Below are positions 1-6,469 of a stretch of DNA of 39,458 nt, piece by piece. The number at the start of each line of letters is the position of its first letter. The first letter of the stretch is position 1. Made by a program: the position numbers and the translations under genes. Location: positions 1 through 39,458 of IMG/VR virus record IMGVR_UViG_3300047309_000029; one strand, given 5' to 3'. The DNA is from a virus. Under the pieces are notes generated by a model, which searched no databases, was not told where the DNA came from, and worked only from the letters and a program-made list of their open reading frames with translations.

Positions 1-81
1 GTCATGGCTGGTGCTTTGGGTGTGGCTACCGGGAGCCTCCTAGCGGAGATTATCAAGGCCAACCGCCAAAACAAAGAATGA
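1..81 (+). CDS. C-terminal end of an upstream gene (partial)
   Basis: An open frame enters from the window edge and ends at TGA 79-81, giving 26 residues: a small-residue-rich hydrophobic stretch (about MAGALGVATGSLLAEII) and then a basic tail ending NRQNKE. Its stop overlaps the primase start in an ATGA junction, which is how most genes here are joined and supports real coding. An internal ATG at 4 could in principle start a 25-residue peptide, but a truncated upstream gene is more likely. In cyanopodoviruses RNA polymerase, SSB or an endonuclease lie here; the fragment is too short to decide. Confidence 0.55.
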   Translation, partial: VMAGALGVATGSLLAEIIKANRQNKE

Positions 82-1493
82 CATTCAGCCTAAAGGGTGA
101 AGTCTTACCGTTACCAAAACGAAGGATTAGTGAAGAGGTTTGCCAGAAGTATCGAGTTCATCGAGACGGCAAGCTTCTTTACTTTCATTACTTTGACCTT
201 GATGGTAACTGTGTTGGCGCCAAGGTAAAAACACCAGACAAGACATTCCGCTGGGAGGGTAATCACTCTGACACATTATTTGGACAGCATCTCTTCCCAA
301 AAGGTGGGAAGCGAGTGGTTATCACCGAAGGAGAACTCGATGCGCTTTCGTGTTTTGAGGCTTACTCGGGGAATTGGCCGATGGTATCAATACCAGATGG
401 TGCCAATTCGGCAAAACGCTCGATTCAAAGGCAGCTTGAGTGGCTCCAGAACTACGAGGAGGTCGTCTTGTTCTTCGACAATGACGATGCAGGCCGTCAA
501 GCTGCGAAGGATGCGGCAAGCGTATTGCCACCAGGCAAAGTTAAGATCGCTCACCTCAATGATTGGAAGGATGCTTCCGATGCATTGCAGGCAGGCCAGG
601 CACAAGCGATTAGGGAGGCGATCTGGAATGCAAGCCCATTCCGCCCAGATGGCATTGTCGAAGCGAAGAACCTTTTAGAACAGATCCTCACACCAAACGA
701 CGACGGTCTTTATGAGTACCCCTACTCAGGATTACAGCAGAAATTACACGGGATCCGATCTGGAGAGCTTGTCACAATTACTGCAGGCTCTGGTATTGGT
801 AAATCCAGCTTCTGTCGTGAACTCGCAACTCATCTTCTCAACAGCGGAGAACGGGTCGGCTACTTGGCGCTTGAGGAAAGTAACCGTCGAACCGCCTTGG
901 GACTGATGTCCGTTGCTGAAGGCAAATCATTCCACATTGGTGATCATGATCGACAAACCCTTAATGAAGCATTCGACAGAACACTCAAGCATTGGCCACT
1001 TTATCTTTTTGATGGTTTCGGTAGTTTTGATCCCGATGTTATTTACAACCGTGTGGAGTATCTGGCCCAAGGTTTGGATGTAAAGGTTGTCTTTCTTGAT
1101 CACCTCAGTATTTTGCTGAGTGGATTGGACGGTGATGAACGTCGGGTCATTGATCAAACAATGACACGCCTTCGCAGTCTTGTCGAAAGAACTGGAATCA
1201 CATTGTTCTTGGTGTCACATCTGCGCCGACCAAGTGGCGATCAAAACCACGAAGAAGGTGCGCGGGTCACGCTGGGTTCTCTTAGGGGTTCACACAGCAT
1301 TGCTCAGTTAAGTGATGCCGTTATTGCATTGGAACGTAATCAGCAAACCAACTCCGACACAACTGTACGAGTTCTCAAGAATCGATATACGGGTGAAGTT
1401 GGTGAGTGCTGTCGTCTTGTTTATGACCTTCACACCTGCCGTTTTACTGAACATGAAATTGAACCAGAGTTCGACGCAACAACGGACTTCTAA
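78..1493 (+). CDS. Primase-helicase, T7 gp4-like, lacking the zinc-binding domain
   Basis: A replicative DNA primase fused to a hexameric helicase of the T7 gp4 family. The first 200 residues are a primase core with TOPRIM motifs: the glutamate in VVITEGELDALS (about residue 85) and the acidic triad in FFDNDDAGRQAA (about 133). The rest is a RecA/DnaB-type helicase: Walker A GSGIGKSS (about 236), Walker B VVFLDHLS (about 337), LFLVSHLRRP (about 372) and the C-terminal arginine region LKNRYTGEVG. T7 gp4 begins with a four-cysteine zinc ribbon; this protein starts directly at the region matching T7 gp4B, so template recognition by the zinc domain is absent or supplied by another protein. At 471 aa it is correspondingly shorter. 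It overlaps the upstream gene by 4 bp. Function is clear; the missing domain is the oddity. Confidence 0.97.
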   Translation: MTFSLKGEVLPLPKRRISEEVCQKYRVHRDGKLLYFHYFDLDGNCVGAKVKTPDKTFRWEGNHSDTLFGQHLFPKGGKRVVITEGELDALSCFEAYSGNWPMVSIPDGANSAKRSIQRQLEWLQNYEEVVLFFDNDDAGRQAAKDAASVLPPGKVKIAHLNDWKDASDALQAGQAQAIREAIWNASPFRPDGIVEAKNLLEQILTPNDDGLYEYPYSGLQQKLHGIRSGELVTITAGSGIGKSSFCRELATHLLNSGERVGYLALEESNRRTALGLMSVAEGKSFHIGDHDRQTLNEAFDRTLKHWPLYLFDGFGSFDPDVIYNRVEYLAQGLDVKVVFLDHLSILLSGLDGDERRVIDQTMTRLRSLVERTGITLFLVSHLRRPSGDQNHEEGARVTLGSLRGSHSIAQLSDAVIALERNQQTNSDTTVRVLKNRYTGEVGECCRLVYDLHTCRFTEHEIEPEFDATTDF

Positions 1494-1614
1494 GCTTGTC
1501 CGACCGAATCCTCCAACTGAGGAAATGGTGCGACGTGCTCAGCCGTTTCGTGCTGACACGTTGAAGGAGCTTGAAGCTGTGATTAAACACCCGCAGACTC
1601 AGAATGGATACTGA
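1453..1614 (+). CDS. Small hypothetical protein (53 aa)
   Basis: An open frame begins inside the end of the primase-helicase gene (ATG 1453, 41-bp overlap) and ends at TGA 1612-1614. The product is basic and hydrophilic with no membrane segment. It fills the otherwise empty gap between the primase and the next small gene and overlaps that gene by 11 bp, so coding is plausible. There is no strong ribosome binding site, and a shorter start at 1525 is possible. I do not recognise a family. Confidence 0.4.
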   Translation: MKLNQSSTQQRTSKLVRPNPPTEEMVRRAQPFRADTLKELEAVIKHPQTQNGY

Positions 1615-1771
1615 GACAATCATTATTTGCACAAAGGAGGAGTTAGTCGCCATGCATAAGCGTGGTGAGATTGAAGGTGACGGTTTCGTGATCAACACGG
1701 AAGCGTTGTTTGAAGTCCTTTGTGACTACTACGGAACAGATCCCCATTGGCAACCGAATGATGTCTACTGA
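1604..1771 (+). CDS. Small hypothetical protein (55 aa, or 39 aa from 1652)
   Basis: This short gene runs to TGA 1769-1771. ATG 1604 gives 55 residues beginning MDTETIIICTKEEL. An internal ATG at 1652 has a perfect Shine-Dalgarno sequence AAGGAGG at 1634-1640, 11 nt upstream, so the shorter 39-residue form (MHKRGEIEGDGFVINTEALF...) may be the main product, or both may be made. The protein is acidic with two adjacent tyrosines (DYYGTD). It overlaps both neighbours by about 11 bp within a cluster of tiny genes before the polymerase. No function can be assigned. Confidence 0.6.
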   Translation: MDTETIIICTKEELVAMHKRGEIEGDGFVINTEALFEVLCDYYGTDPHWQPNDVY

Positions 1772-1937
1772 CGCTTTCAAGCTGCGGAACCTGCGTGGTG
1801 CAATCTGCGAATACATCGATGAAGGTAACATTGATGAGTTACTCAGCGACCTGAAAAATGTACTTGAGGAAGAGGAGCAGGATTTCTTGAACAAAGCAAA
1901 GCTTTACAAGAGTGTTCGTAGGCAGTTGTTTAAGTGA
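1761..1937 (+). CDS. Small helical hypothetical protein (58 aa)
   Basis: ATG 1761 (a second ATG sits at 1758) opens a frame ending at TGA 1935-1937, which overlaps the GTG start of the exonuclease gene by 4 bp (GTGA). The product looks helical and charged, with an acidic middle (NVLEEEEQDF) and a basic end (KSVRRQLFK). It belongs to the run of tiny genes between primase and polymerase, where T7-like phages often keep small accessory replication or host-takeover genes. No family recognised. Confidence 0.65.
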   Translation: MSTDAFKLRNLRGAICEYIDEGNIDELLSDLKNVLEEEEQDFLNKAKLYKSVRRQLFK

Positions 1938-2446
1938 ACCTCCTATTTGACATCGAAACCAACGGTCTTTACAACAACGTCACTGAGATTCATTGTGTTG
2001 CTATCAAAGACCTTGATAACGGTGAGACTTATGTCTTTAACGATCAAGGTAATCGTGAGCCAATTGTCCGCGCTATCACAATGCTGGAAGAGGCTGACAC
2101 GATTATGGGTCACAATGTCATCAACTATGACATTCCCGTAATCCAGAAGTTCTATGGATTTTTCAAACCACCTCGGACTCTTGACACTCTTGTTCTTAGC
2201 AGGCTTTATCACCCTGGCCTACTTAAGATAGATCAGACACGCAAGTGGTTACATATGCCACTACAGCTGTACGGTCGGCATTCACTGGAAGCTTACGGCT
2301 ACCGATTGGGTGAGTACAAAGGTGGCTTCGCTAAACAGACTGACTGGAAAGAGTGGTCTCAAGACATGGAGGACTATTGCGTACAGGATCTTCAGGTGAC
2401 ACACAAACTATGGAAGCATTTCCAAAAGAAATTCCAGGATGGGTAG
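1934..2446 (+). CDS. DNA polymerase 3'-5' proofreading exonuclease part (DnaQ-like)
   Basis: This 170-residue protein is the proofreading half of a T7 gp5-type family A polymerase. Exo I is FDIETNGL (D6, E8), Exo II is GHNVINYDIP (about N61-D66) and Exo III is YCVQDLQVTH (D152), so all metal-binding acids are present. It starts with GTG 1934 overlapping the previous stop. It stops at TAG 2444-2446, exactly where T7 polymerase passes from exonuclease to polymerase domain, and the polymerase domain continues in the -1 frame from an overlapping ORF. It probably works with that protein as a two-subunit enzyme, unless the two are joined by frameshifting at about 2425. Confidence 0.92.
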   Translation: MNLLFDIETNGLYNNVTEIHCVAIKDLDNGETYVFNDQGNREPIVRAITMLEEADTIMGHNVINYDIPVIQKFYGFFKPPRTLDTLVLSRLYHPGLLKIDQTRKWLHMPLQLYGRHSLEAYGYRLGEYKGGFAKQTDWKEWSQDMEDYCVQDLQVTHKLWKHFQKKFQDG

Positions 2447-3684
2447 AGCTAGAGCACCGGGTTGCTGAGATCCTCACTGAACAGGAATTGTATGGTTGGT
2501 ACTTCGATGAACGATCCGCTCATGAGTTGGAATCAGAACTTCGATCTACACTTGAATCGCTGCAAAGCTCTCTTAGACAGCGACATCCTTTCGTTGCGGG
2601 AAGCGAGTTTACTCCTCGTCGTCCTAACAAGACCCAAGGATATTCAACTGGATGCTCTTTTACGCGCATCAAGGATCTTAACCCAACCAGTCGGGACCAC
2701 ATCGCTTGGGTAATGCAGCAGTTCTATGGATGGAAACCCACTCAATTTACTGAAAAGGGGAAACCAACCATTGACGAAGTTGTACTAACGGATATCGGTA
2801 CTCCAATTGCACTTGAGTTTCTTCAGTGTTTGGATCTTGGCAAGCAGTTAGGCATGTTGTCGGAAGGCACCAATGCTTGGACAAAGCTAGTCAGGAAAGG
2901 TCGTATCCATCACCACTGTTCAGTTGCTACTAACACCCATCGCTGCGCCCATCGAAATCCCAATCTTTCCCAAGTTCCATCGGATGCACGATTCCGACGA
3001 CTCTTCACAGCAACTCCAGGACTATGCATGGTTGGCGCCGATCTTAGCGGCATCGAGTTGCGAATGTTCGCGCACTACCTTAGTCGGTTTGACGGTGGCC
3101 GCTATGGTGAGATCCTGCTTAATGGGGATATACACCAAGTTAATGCCGACAAGATTGGAATTAGCCGTAAGCTTGTCAAGACCGTTACCTATGCCTTTCT
3201 TTATGGTGCAGGGAACGAGAAGATCGGACTTTCCTATGACCCTCAGCTTTCAACAAGTAAAGCACGGGAAAAGGGAAAGGAAATACGCCAAGCGTATCTT
3301 GATGCAATTGAAGGTCTTGATGATCTTGTTAAGGCCGTCCAGAAAAAGGTTCAATCAGTTGGCTACATCAGTTCAATTGATGGACGGCGTATCGCTGTCG
3401 ATGTACCCCACAAAGCTCTGAACTATCTCCTGCAATCAGGAGCTGGTGTCATTGCGAAGCGGTGGATGGTCATCGCTAACGACAACCTTAAACAACTCAA
3501 TATCGAAGCTCATCAGCTGGCATTTGTTCATGATGAGCTTCAGTTTGAATGTAACCCCGCACATGCGGACACACTAATGTTTAATCTTGAACTCGCAGCA
3601 GCTCAAGCTGGAGAGTATTACAACCTCCGAATCCCAATCGCAGCTGAAGGTAGTACCGGATCTAACTGGTCAGATACTCACTGA
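2410..3684 (+). CDS. DNA polymerase I family polymerase part (T7 gp5-like)
   Basis: Replicative polymerase domain of family A, 424 residues from ATG 2410; an earlier in-frame ATG at 2353 lies deep inside the exonuclease gene. The upstream AGGTGA at 2392-2397 could serve as ribosome binding site. It opens with the T7 pattern EHR (VELEHRVAEILTEQELYG), then AWTKLVRKGRIHHHCS, motif A GADLSGIELRMFAHY, the fingers helix motif B RKLVKTVTYAFLYGAGNEKIG and motif C FVHDELQFE, with HDE intact. T7 gp5 is one polypeptide of about 700 residues; here exonuclease and polymerase are separate overlapping ORFs with no residues missing between them. It overlaps the exonuclease by 37 bp and the following nuclease ORF by up to 98 bp. 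Confidence 0.96.
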   Translation: MEAFPKEIPGWVELEHRVAEILTEQELYGWYFDERSAHELESELRSTLESLQSSLRQRHPFVAGSEFTPRRPNKTQGYSTGCSFTRIKDLNPTSRDHIAWVMQQFYGWKPTQFTEKGKPTIDEVVLTDIGTPIALEFLQCLDLGKQLGMLSEGTNAWTKLVRKGRIHHHCSVATNTHRCAHRNPNLSQVPSDARFRRLFTATPGLCMVGADLSGIELRMFAHYLSRFDGGRYGEILLNGDIHQVNADKIGISRKLVKTVTYAFLYGAGNEKIGLSYDPQLSTSKAREKGKEIRQAYLDAIEGLDDLVKAVQKKVQSVGYISSIDGRRIAVDVPHKALNYLLQSGAGVIAKRWMVIANDNLKQLNIEAHQLAFVHDELQFECNPAHADTLMFNLELAAAQAGEYYNLRIPIAAEGSTGSNWSDTH

Positions 3685-4108
3685 ATTGCTAGGTGAGCCA
3701 TACAGAATCGACTGCGCTCACAGAAGTAAAGGTATAAAGCTAGAGATTCGCGTTATGCATCTTCTGCATCGGTACGGTTATGACGCCAGATTGAGCGACT
3801 CTAATAGACCATGGGACATAGAAATTTATTTGCCGACTAAGATTTCAAGAGTCCAAGTTAAAGGTGGCTGGTGGACTTCCCAGGGTTATTGGAGGCACAA
3901 CCTCAAAAAAAATAATGGGGTTAAATCAAAGCAACCATATCAGCGTTGTGACTTTGATTTCTTAGCTTTCGATGGCCCAGATTGCAGACTGTATATGGTA
4001 CCTACAAGTGCGATTCATGACAGCATTCGAAAGACAGGTGCAATGCCAACTGCTATTTCAAACATGCATGCAAAGTATTCCGAGTATTTAATTCATGCCC
4101 CCAACTAA
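3587..4108 (+). CDS. PD-(D/E)XK nuclease (PDDEXK_5 / group I intron endonuclease-like)
   Basis: The conserved core runs KGIKLEIRVMHLLHRYGYDARL, then RPWDIEIYLP and RVQVKGGWW: an N-terminal helix with glutamate, a metal-binding aspartate and a QxK motif, the standard PD-(D/E)XK layout of the family named after group I intron endonucleases and also found as phage resolvase-like nucleases. T7 has endonuclease I (gp3) for branched DNA; this unrelated fold could fill a similar recombination or host-DNA-degradation role, which is inference. The start is uncertain: ATG 3587 overlaps the polymerase by 98 bp, while TTG 3686 directly after the polymerase stop would give about 140 residues and keep the whole core. 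Confidence 0.8.
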   Translation: MNSQQLKLESITTSESQSQLKVVPDLTGQILTELLGEPYRIDCAHRSKGIKLEIRVMHLLHRYGYDARLSDSNRPWDIEIYLPTKISRVQVKGGWWTSQGYWRHNLKKNNGVKSKQPYQRCDFDFLAFDGPDCRLYMVPTSAIHDSIRKTGAMPTAISNMHAKYSEYLIHAPN

Positions 4109-4235
4109 ATCCAAAACAAACCTAGCCAAAAAACAATTTGAATCTCGTGCCAAATTCAAGCACACACGCCAAGGAAACGGAACTCGCTCACTTCCAAAAG
4201 CTGGGAGGAAACTACGTCGAGGCCAGGGGAAATGA
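4095..4235 (+). CDS. Small very basic protein (46 aa)
   Basis: ATG 4095 to TGA 4233-4235, starting in the end of the nuclease gene and sharing an ATGA junction with the next gene. The product is strongly basic, with lysine or arginine in about a third of positions, and contains QGNGTRSLPKAGRK followed by RRGQGK. Short phage proteins with the pattern QGxGT...KxxRGQGK are, to my knowledge, widespread in cyanophages, but no function is established. A nucleic-acid-binding role is a guess from charge. The tight coupling on both sides makes coding likely despite the small size. Confidence 0.75.
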   Translation: MPPTKSKTNLAKKQFESRAKFKHTRQGNGTRSLPKAGRKLRRGQGK

Positions 4236-4438
4236 CTAAAGAGTACTACACAAAGGTGACTGTCACTGTCGATTCTAACAATGGAAACTTGGAGGACTAC
4301 CCGTCCAAAACATTTGATACCTATAGCTTTGATGCCACTGACCTGACCATCTGGGCCTGGGGAGAGCAGTTCCGAAAGATCCTTCGTGGTGAGGGGTTTG
4401 CTGAAGCGAACATCATCGAACTCCTGGGTGAACGATGA
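4232..4438 (+). CDS. Conserved hypothetical protein (68 aa)
   Basis: Begins at the ATGA overlap with the basic 46-residue gene and overlaps the exonuclease start by 4 bp. Its N-terminal half is rich in alternating hydrophobic and threonine/serine residues, suggesting beta structure; the C-terminal half (WAWGEQFRKILRGEGFAEANIIELL) looks like an amphipathic helix. No membrane segment or catalytic motif is visible. It lies in a translationally coupled chain of replication genes. Confidence 0.75.
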   Translation: MTKEYYTKVTVTVDSNNGNLEDYPSKTFDTYSFDATDLTIWAWGEQFRKILRGEGFAEANIIELLGER

Positions 4439-5229
4439 GCCTACTTATTGACGCTGACTACCTTGCATACAAGACGTGTGCAGCTTGTGAAGATGAGATC
4501 GATTACGGTGATGATCTAATCGTTGTCACAAGTCGATTCTCCAATGTGCTGGAGATGTTTCAGAACGAACTGATGTCCATTGCTGAATGCATGGGCATGT
4601 TTGATGACTTCATCTTGTTCTTCAGTAGTCCGAAGAATTTCAGGAAAAAAGTTTATCCTGAATACAAGGGTCATCGAAATCGCAAGAAACCCTGCGGGTA
4701 CAAACGTCTCCTCAACTGGTGTGGAGATAACTACACCACGATGGTCGTTGATAATCTGGAAGCTGACGATGCCATTGGTATCTACGCAACAGATCCTATC
4801 GAGGCTGGCTGTGGTCACATTGTTTGTAGTCCTGACAAAGACATGCGTCAGATCCCTGGTCAATTGTTTGACCTAACAAATCCTGTGATTGAAATCACCA
4901 AGGAAATGGGGGATCGATGGCATCTCATCCAAACAATGAGTGGTGACCAGACTGATGGATACGCAGGTGCTCCAGGGATTGGTGTGAAACGTGCCGATGC
5001 AATCCTCGATAAGAAGGGTTGTAACTGGAAGGCTGTTGTAGAAACGTTTGAAGAAAAGGGCATGACTGAAGATGATGCTCTTCTTAATGCTCGCCTCGCA
5101 CGGATCCTTCGCTACACGGACTTCAATCACGAAACCAATGAACCAAGACTTTGGACCCCCGCCTCCAGTGATGGAGTTGACGATGGAGCAGAGCTTCAAG
5201 CTGAGACGGTTGCAGGATCTGCTGCCTGA
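4435..5229 (+). CDS. 5'-3' exonuclease (T7 gp6 / FEN-like)
   Basis: A structure-specific 5' nuclease, used by T7-like phages to remove primers and process recombination ends. Motifs in order: LLIDADYLAY (about residue 4), the arch region RKKVYPEYKGHRNRKK (about 70-85), DNLEADDAIGIYA (about 106-118), CSPDKDMRQIPG (about 130-141) and the helix-hairpin-helix metal site SGDQTDGYAGAPGIGVKRA (about 169-187). The acidic residues that hold the two metals are all present. At 264 residues it is near the size expected for a gp6-type enzyme. The C-terminal 30 residues are acidic and alanine-rich and overlap the NblA-like gene. Confidence 0.93.
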   Translation: MSLLIDADYLAYKTCAACEDEIDYGDDLIVVTSRFSNVLEMFQNELMSIAECMGMFDDFILFFSSPKNFRKKVYPEYKGHRNRKKPCGYKRLLNWCGDNYTTMVVDNLEADDAIGIYATDPIEAGCGHIVCSPDKDMRQIPGQLFDLTNPVIEITKEMGDRWHLIQTMSGDQTDGYAGAPGIGVKRADAILDKKGCNWKAVVETFEEKGMTEDDALLNARLARILRYTDFNHETNEPRLWTPASSDGVDDGAELQAETVAGSAA

Positions 5230-5365
5230 TGCACGAAAGGAGGACATCATCACTGTGTTTCTCTCTCTTCAACACCAGAACTTTGTGTTATCTAATTCGC
5301 TATCTAACCTCGTAAAGAAATGGCCGACGCCAAAGGCCCCGGATACTACAAGCGTGGACAAGTAG
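5138..5365 (+). CDS. nblA: NblA-like phycobilisome degradation adaptor
   Basis: The 75-residue product (start ATG 5138; alternatives 5171 and 5183) contains MELTMEQSFKLRRLQDLL, a middle helix, then LQHQNFVLSNSLSNLVKKW. This follows the NblA plan: an L(S/T)xEQxFxxR helix, about 15 residues, then a second helix with LxxQ, an aliphatic face and a K/W end. NblA of cyanobacteria is about 60 residues, binds phycobiliproteins and directs them to Clp protease. Phage nblA genes are known from freshwater cyanophages such as Ma-LMM01 and have been reported in marine ones. It overlaps the exonuclease by 92 bp and DUF3310 by 46 bp, and the proline-rich start (FGPPPP) is specific to this version. The call rests on motif pattern only. 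Confidence 0.68.
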   Translation: MNQDFGPPPPVMELTMEQSFKLRRLQDLLPDARKEDIITVFLSLQHQNFVLSNSLSNLVKKWPTPKAPDTTSVDK

Positions 5366-5604
5366 AAGTCTGGGATTTTATTCGTGACCAACAACTTAAC
5401 TACCATCTTGGATGCGCCATCAAGTACATCACTCGTGCTGGACACAAGGATGACGCAATCTCTGACCTCAGTAAAGCAATCCACTATCTTGAAAACGAAC
5501 GTGAGTTTTTACGAAACAGCAGCACACGAGTTTCGGAACAAGTTCGAGCTGCCGCTCGGATTGACGACTACCTCTTTGAAGCTTCAGCAGAATTTGATAG
5601 ATGA
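5320..5604 (+). CDS. DUF3310 (SaV-like) protein
   Basis: The 94-residue protein contains YYKRGQVEVWDFIRDQQL, NYHLGCAIKYITRAGHKDDA and DLSKAIHYLENE. That is the DUF3310 signature shared by many phages, in which a tyrosine-rich start is followed by a helix with the N-x-x-AIKYI.R motif and a lysine-aspartate pair. The domain is often linked to nucleotide metabolism genes, and here it sits directly before a MazG-like gene, but its biochemical activity is not established. It overlaps the MazG-like gene by about 104 bp if that gene begins at GTG 5501. Confidence 0.9.
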   Translation: MADAKGPGYYKRGQVEVWDFIRDQQLNYHLGCAIKYITRAGHKDDAISDLSKAIHYLENEREFLRNSSTRVSEQVRAAARIDDYLFEASAEFDR

Positions 5605-5881
5605 GGAACACCTAGAGGTTGCTCATGCTTACCTTGATTTGAAGGATGACATCACCAACAAACGAGCGCGAGAGCATCTTCTGAAAGAGCTTGCTGATCT
5701 GGTGTATGTATGTCATCAGATGGCTGCTGCGTTTGGGTGGGACCTACAGACTGCACACAACCGTGTTCACGCAAGCAACATGAGCAAGCTTGGTGAAGAC
5801 GGTAAACCTATTCGGCGTGAGGACGGGAAGATCCTCAAGGGACCGAACTACTTTGAACCTTCTCTAATTGATCTTGTCTAA
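5501..5881 (+). CDS. MazG-like nucleoside triphosphate pyrophosphohydrolase
   Basis: All-alpha NTP pyrophosphohydrolase of the MazG / PRA-PH type. The Mg-binding pattern appears as EEHLEVAHAYLD followed by HLLKELADLVYVC, an ExxxE helix then ExxD. I chose GTG 5501 because the product then opens with FYETAAHEFRNKFELP, the usual start of phage members, and the upstream part of the frame lies inside DUF3310 and looks like a shadow; that gives 126 residues. The C-terminal part (LGEDGKPIRREDGKILKGPNYF) is the family's usual lid segment. In phages such enzymes clear non-canonical nucleotides or alter nucleotide pools; the substrate here is unknown. Confidence 0.85.
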   Translation: MSFYETAAHEFRNKFELPLGLTTTSLKLQQNLIDEEHLEVAHAYLDLKDDITNKRAREHLLKELADLVYVCHQMAAAFGWDLQTAHNRVHASNMSKLGEDGKPIRREDGKILKGPNYFEPSLIDLV

Positions 5882-5890
5882 TTAAAACGT

Positions 5891-6469
5891 GTGCTTGTGG
5901 CCTGTGAATATTCAGGCAGAGTGCGAGACGCATTTATTAGGAACGGTTGCGAAGCAGTATCGTGTGATTTACTACCGACTGACCAGCCAGGCCCACACTA
6001 CCAAGGTGATGTATTTGACATCATCAATGATGGTTGGGATTTAATGGTTGCTCATCCACCTTGCACACACTTGGCTGTGTCTGGTGCTAGATGGTTTCAC
6101 AAAAAGGAAAGGGAGCAGGAAAAGGCTCTCGATTTTGTTCGGCAGTTGATGGCTGCTCCAATTCCTCAGATTGCAATCGAGAATCCAGTAAGTGTAATCT
6201 CGTCAAAAATAAGAAAACCTGACCAAATTATTCAGCCTTGGATGTTTGGTCACGGAGAGACAAAGGCAACCTGCCTTTGGTTGAAAGATCTTCCACTATT
6301 ACAGCCAACACAAATAGTAGATGGTCGAGAAAATAAGGTACACAGGATGCCGCCATCTGAACATAGGTGGAAGTTAAGGAGTCTGACGTACCAAGGAATT
6401 GCTGACGCTATGGGAGACCAGTGGTCAGTCCAAGTTGAACAACAGTTGCAACTCAACATCAATGTCTAA
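5891..6469 (+). CDS. DNA C5-cytosine methyltransferase-like protein
   Basis: Starts with GTG 5891. The first residues LVACEYSGRVRDAF match motif I for S-adenosylmethionine binding, HPPCTHLAVSG contains the catalytic PPC loop (motif IV), and AIENPVSVIS contains the ENP of motif VI. The end (RMPPSEHRWKLRSLTYQGIADAMGDQW) is the family's C-terminal return helix. At 192 residues it lacks a sizeable target-recognition domain, as do many short phage members annotated as DNA methylase. It may methylate phage DNA to evade restriction, but specificity cannot be read from the sequence. It overlaps nrdA by 8 bp. Confidence 0.85.
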   Translation: MLVACEYSGRVRDAFIRNGCEAVSCDLLPTDQPGPHYQGDVFDIINDGWDLMVAHPPCTHLAVSGARWFHKKEREQEKALDFVRQLMAAPIPQIAIENPVSVISSKIRKPDQIIQPWMFGHGETKATCLWLKDLPLLQPTQIVDGRENKVHRMPPSEHRWKLRSLTYQGIADAMGDQWSVQVEQQLQLNINV

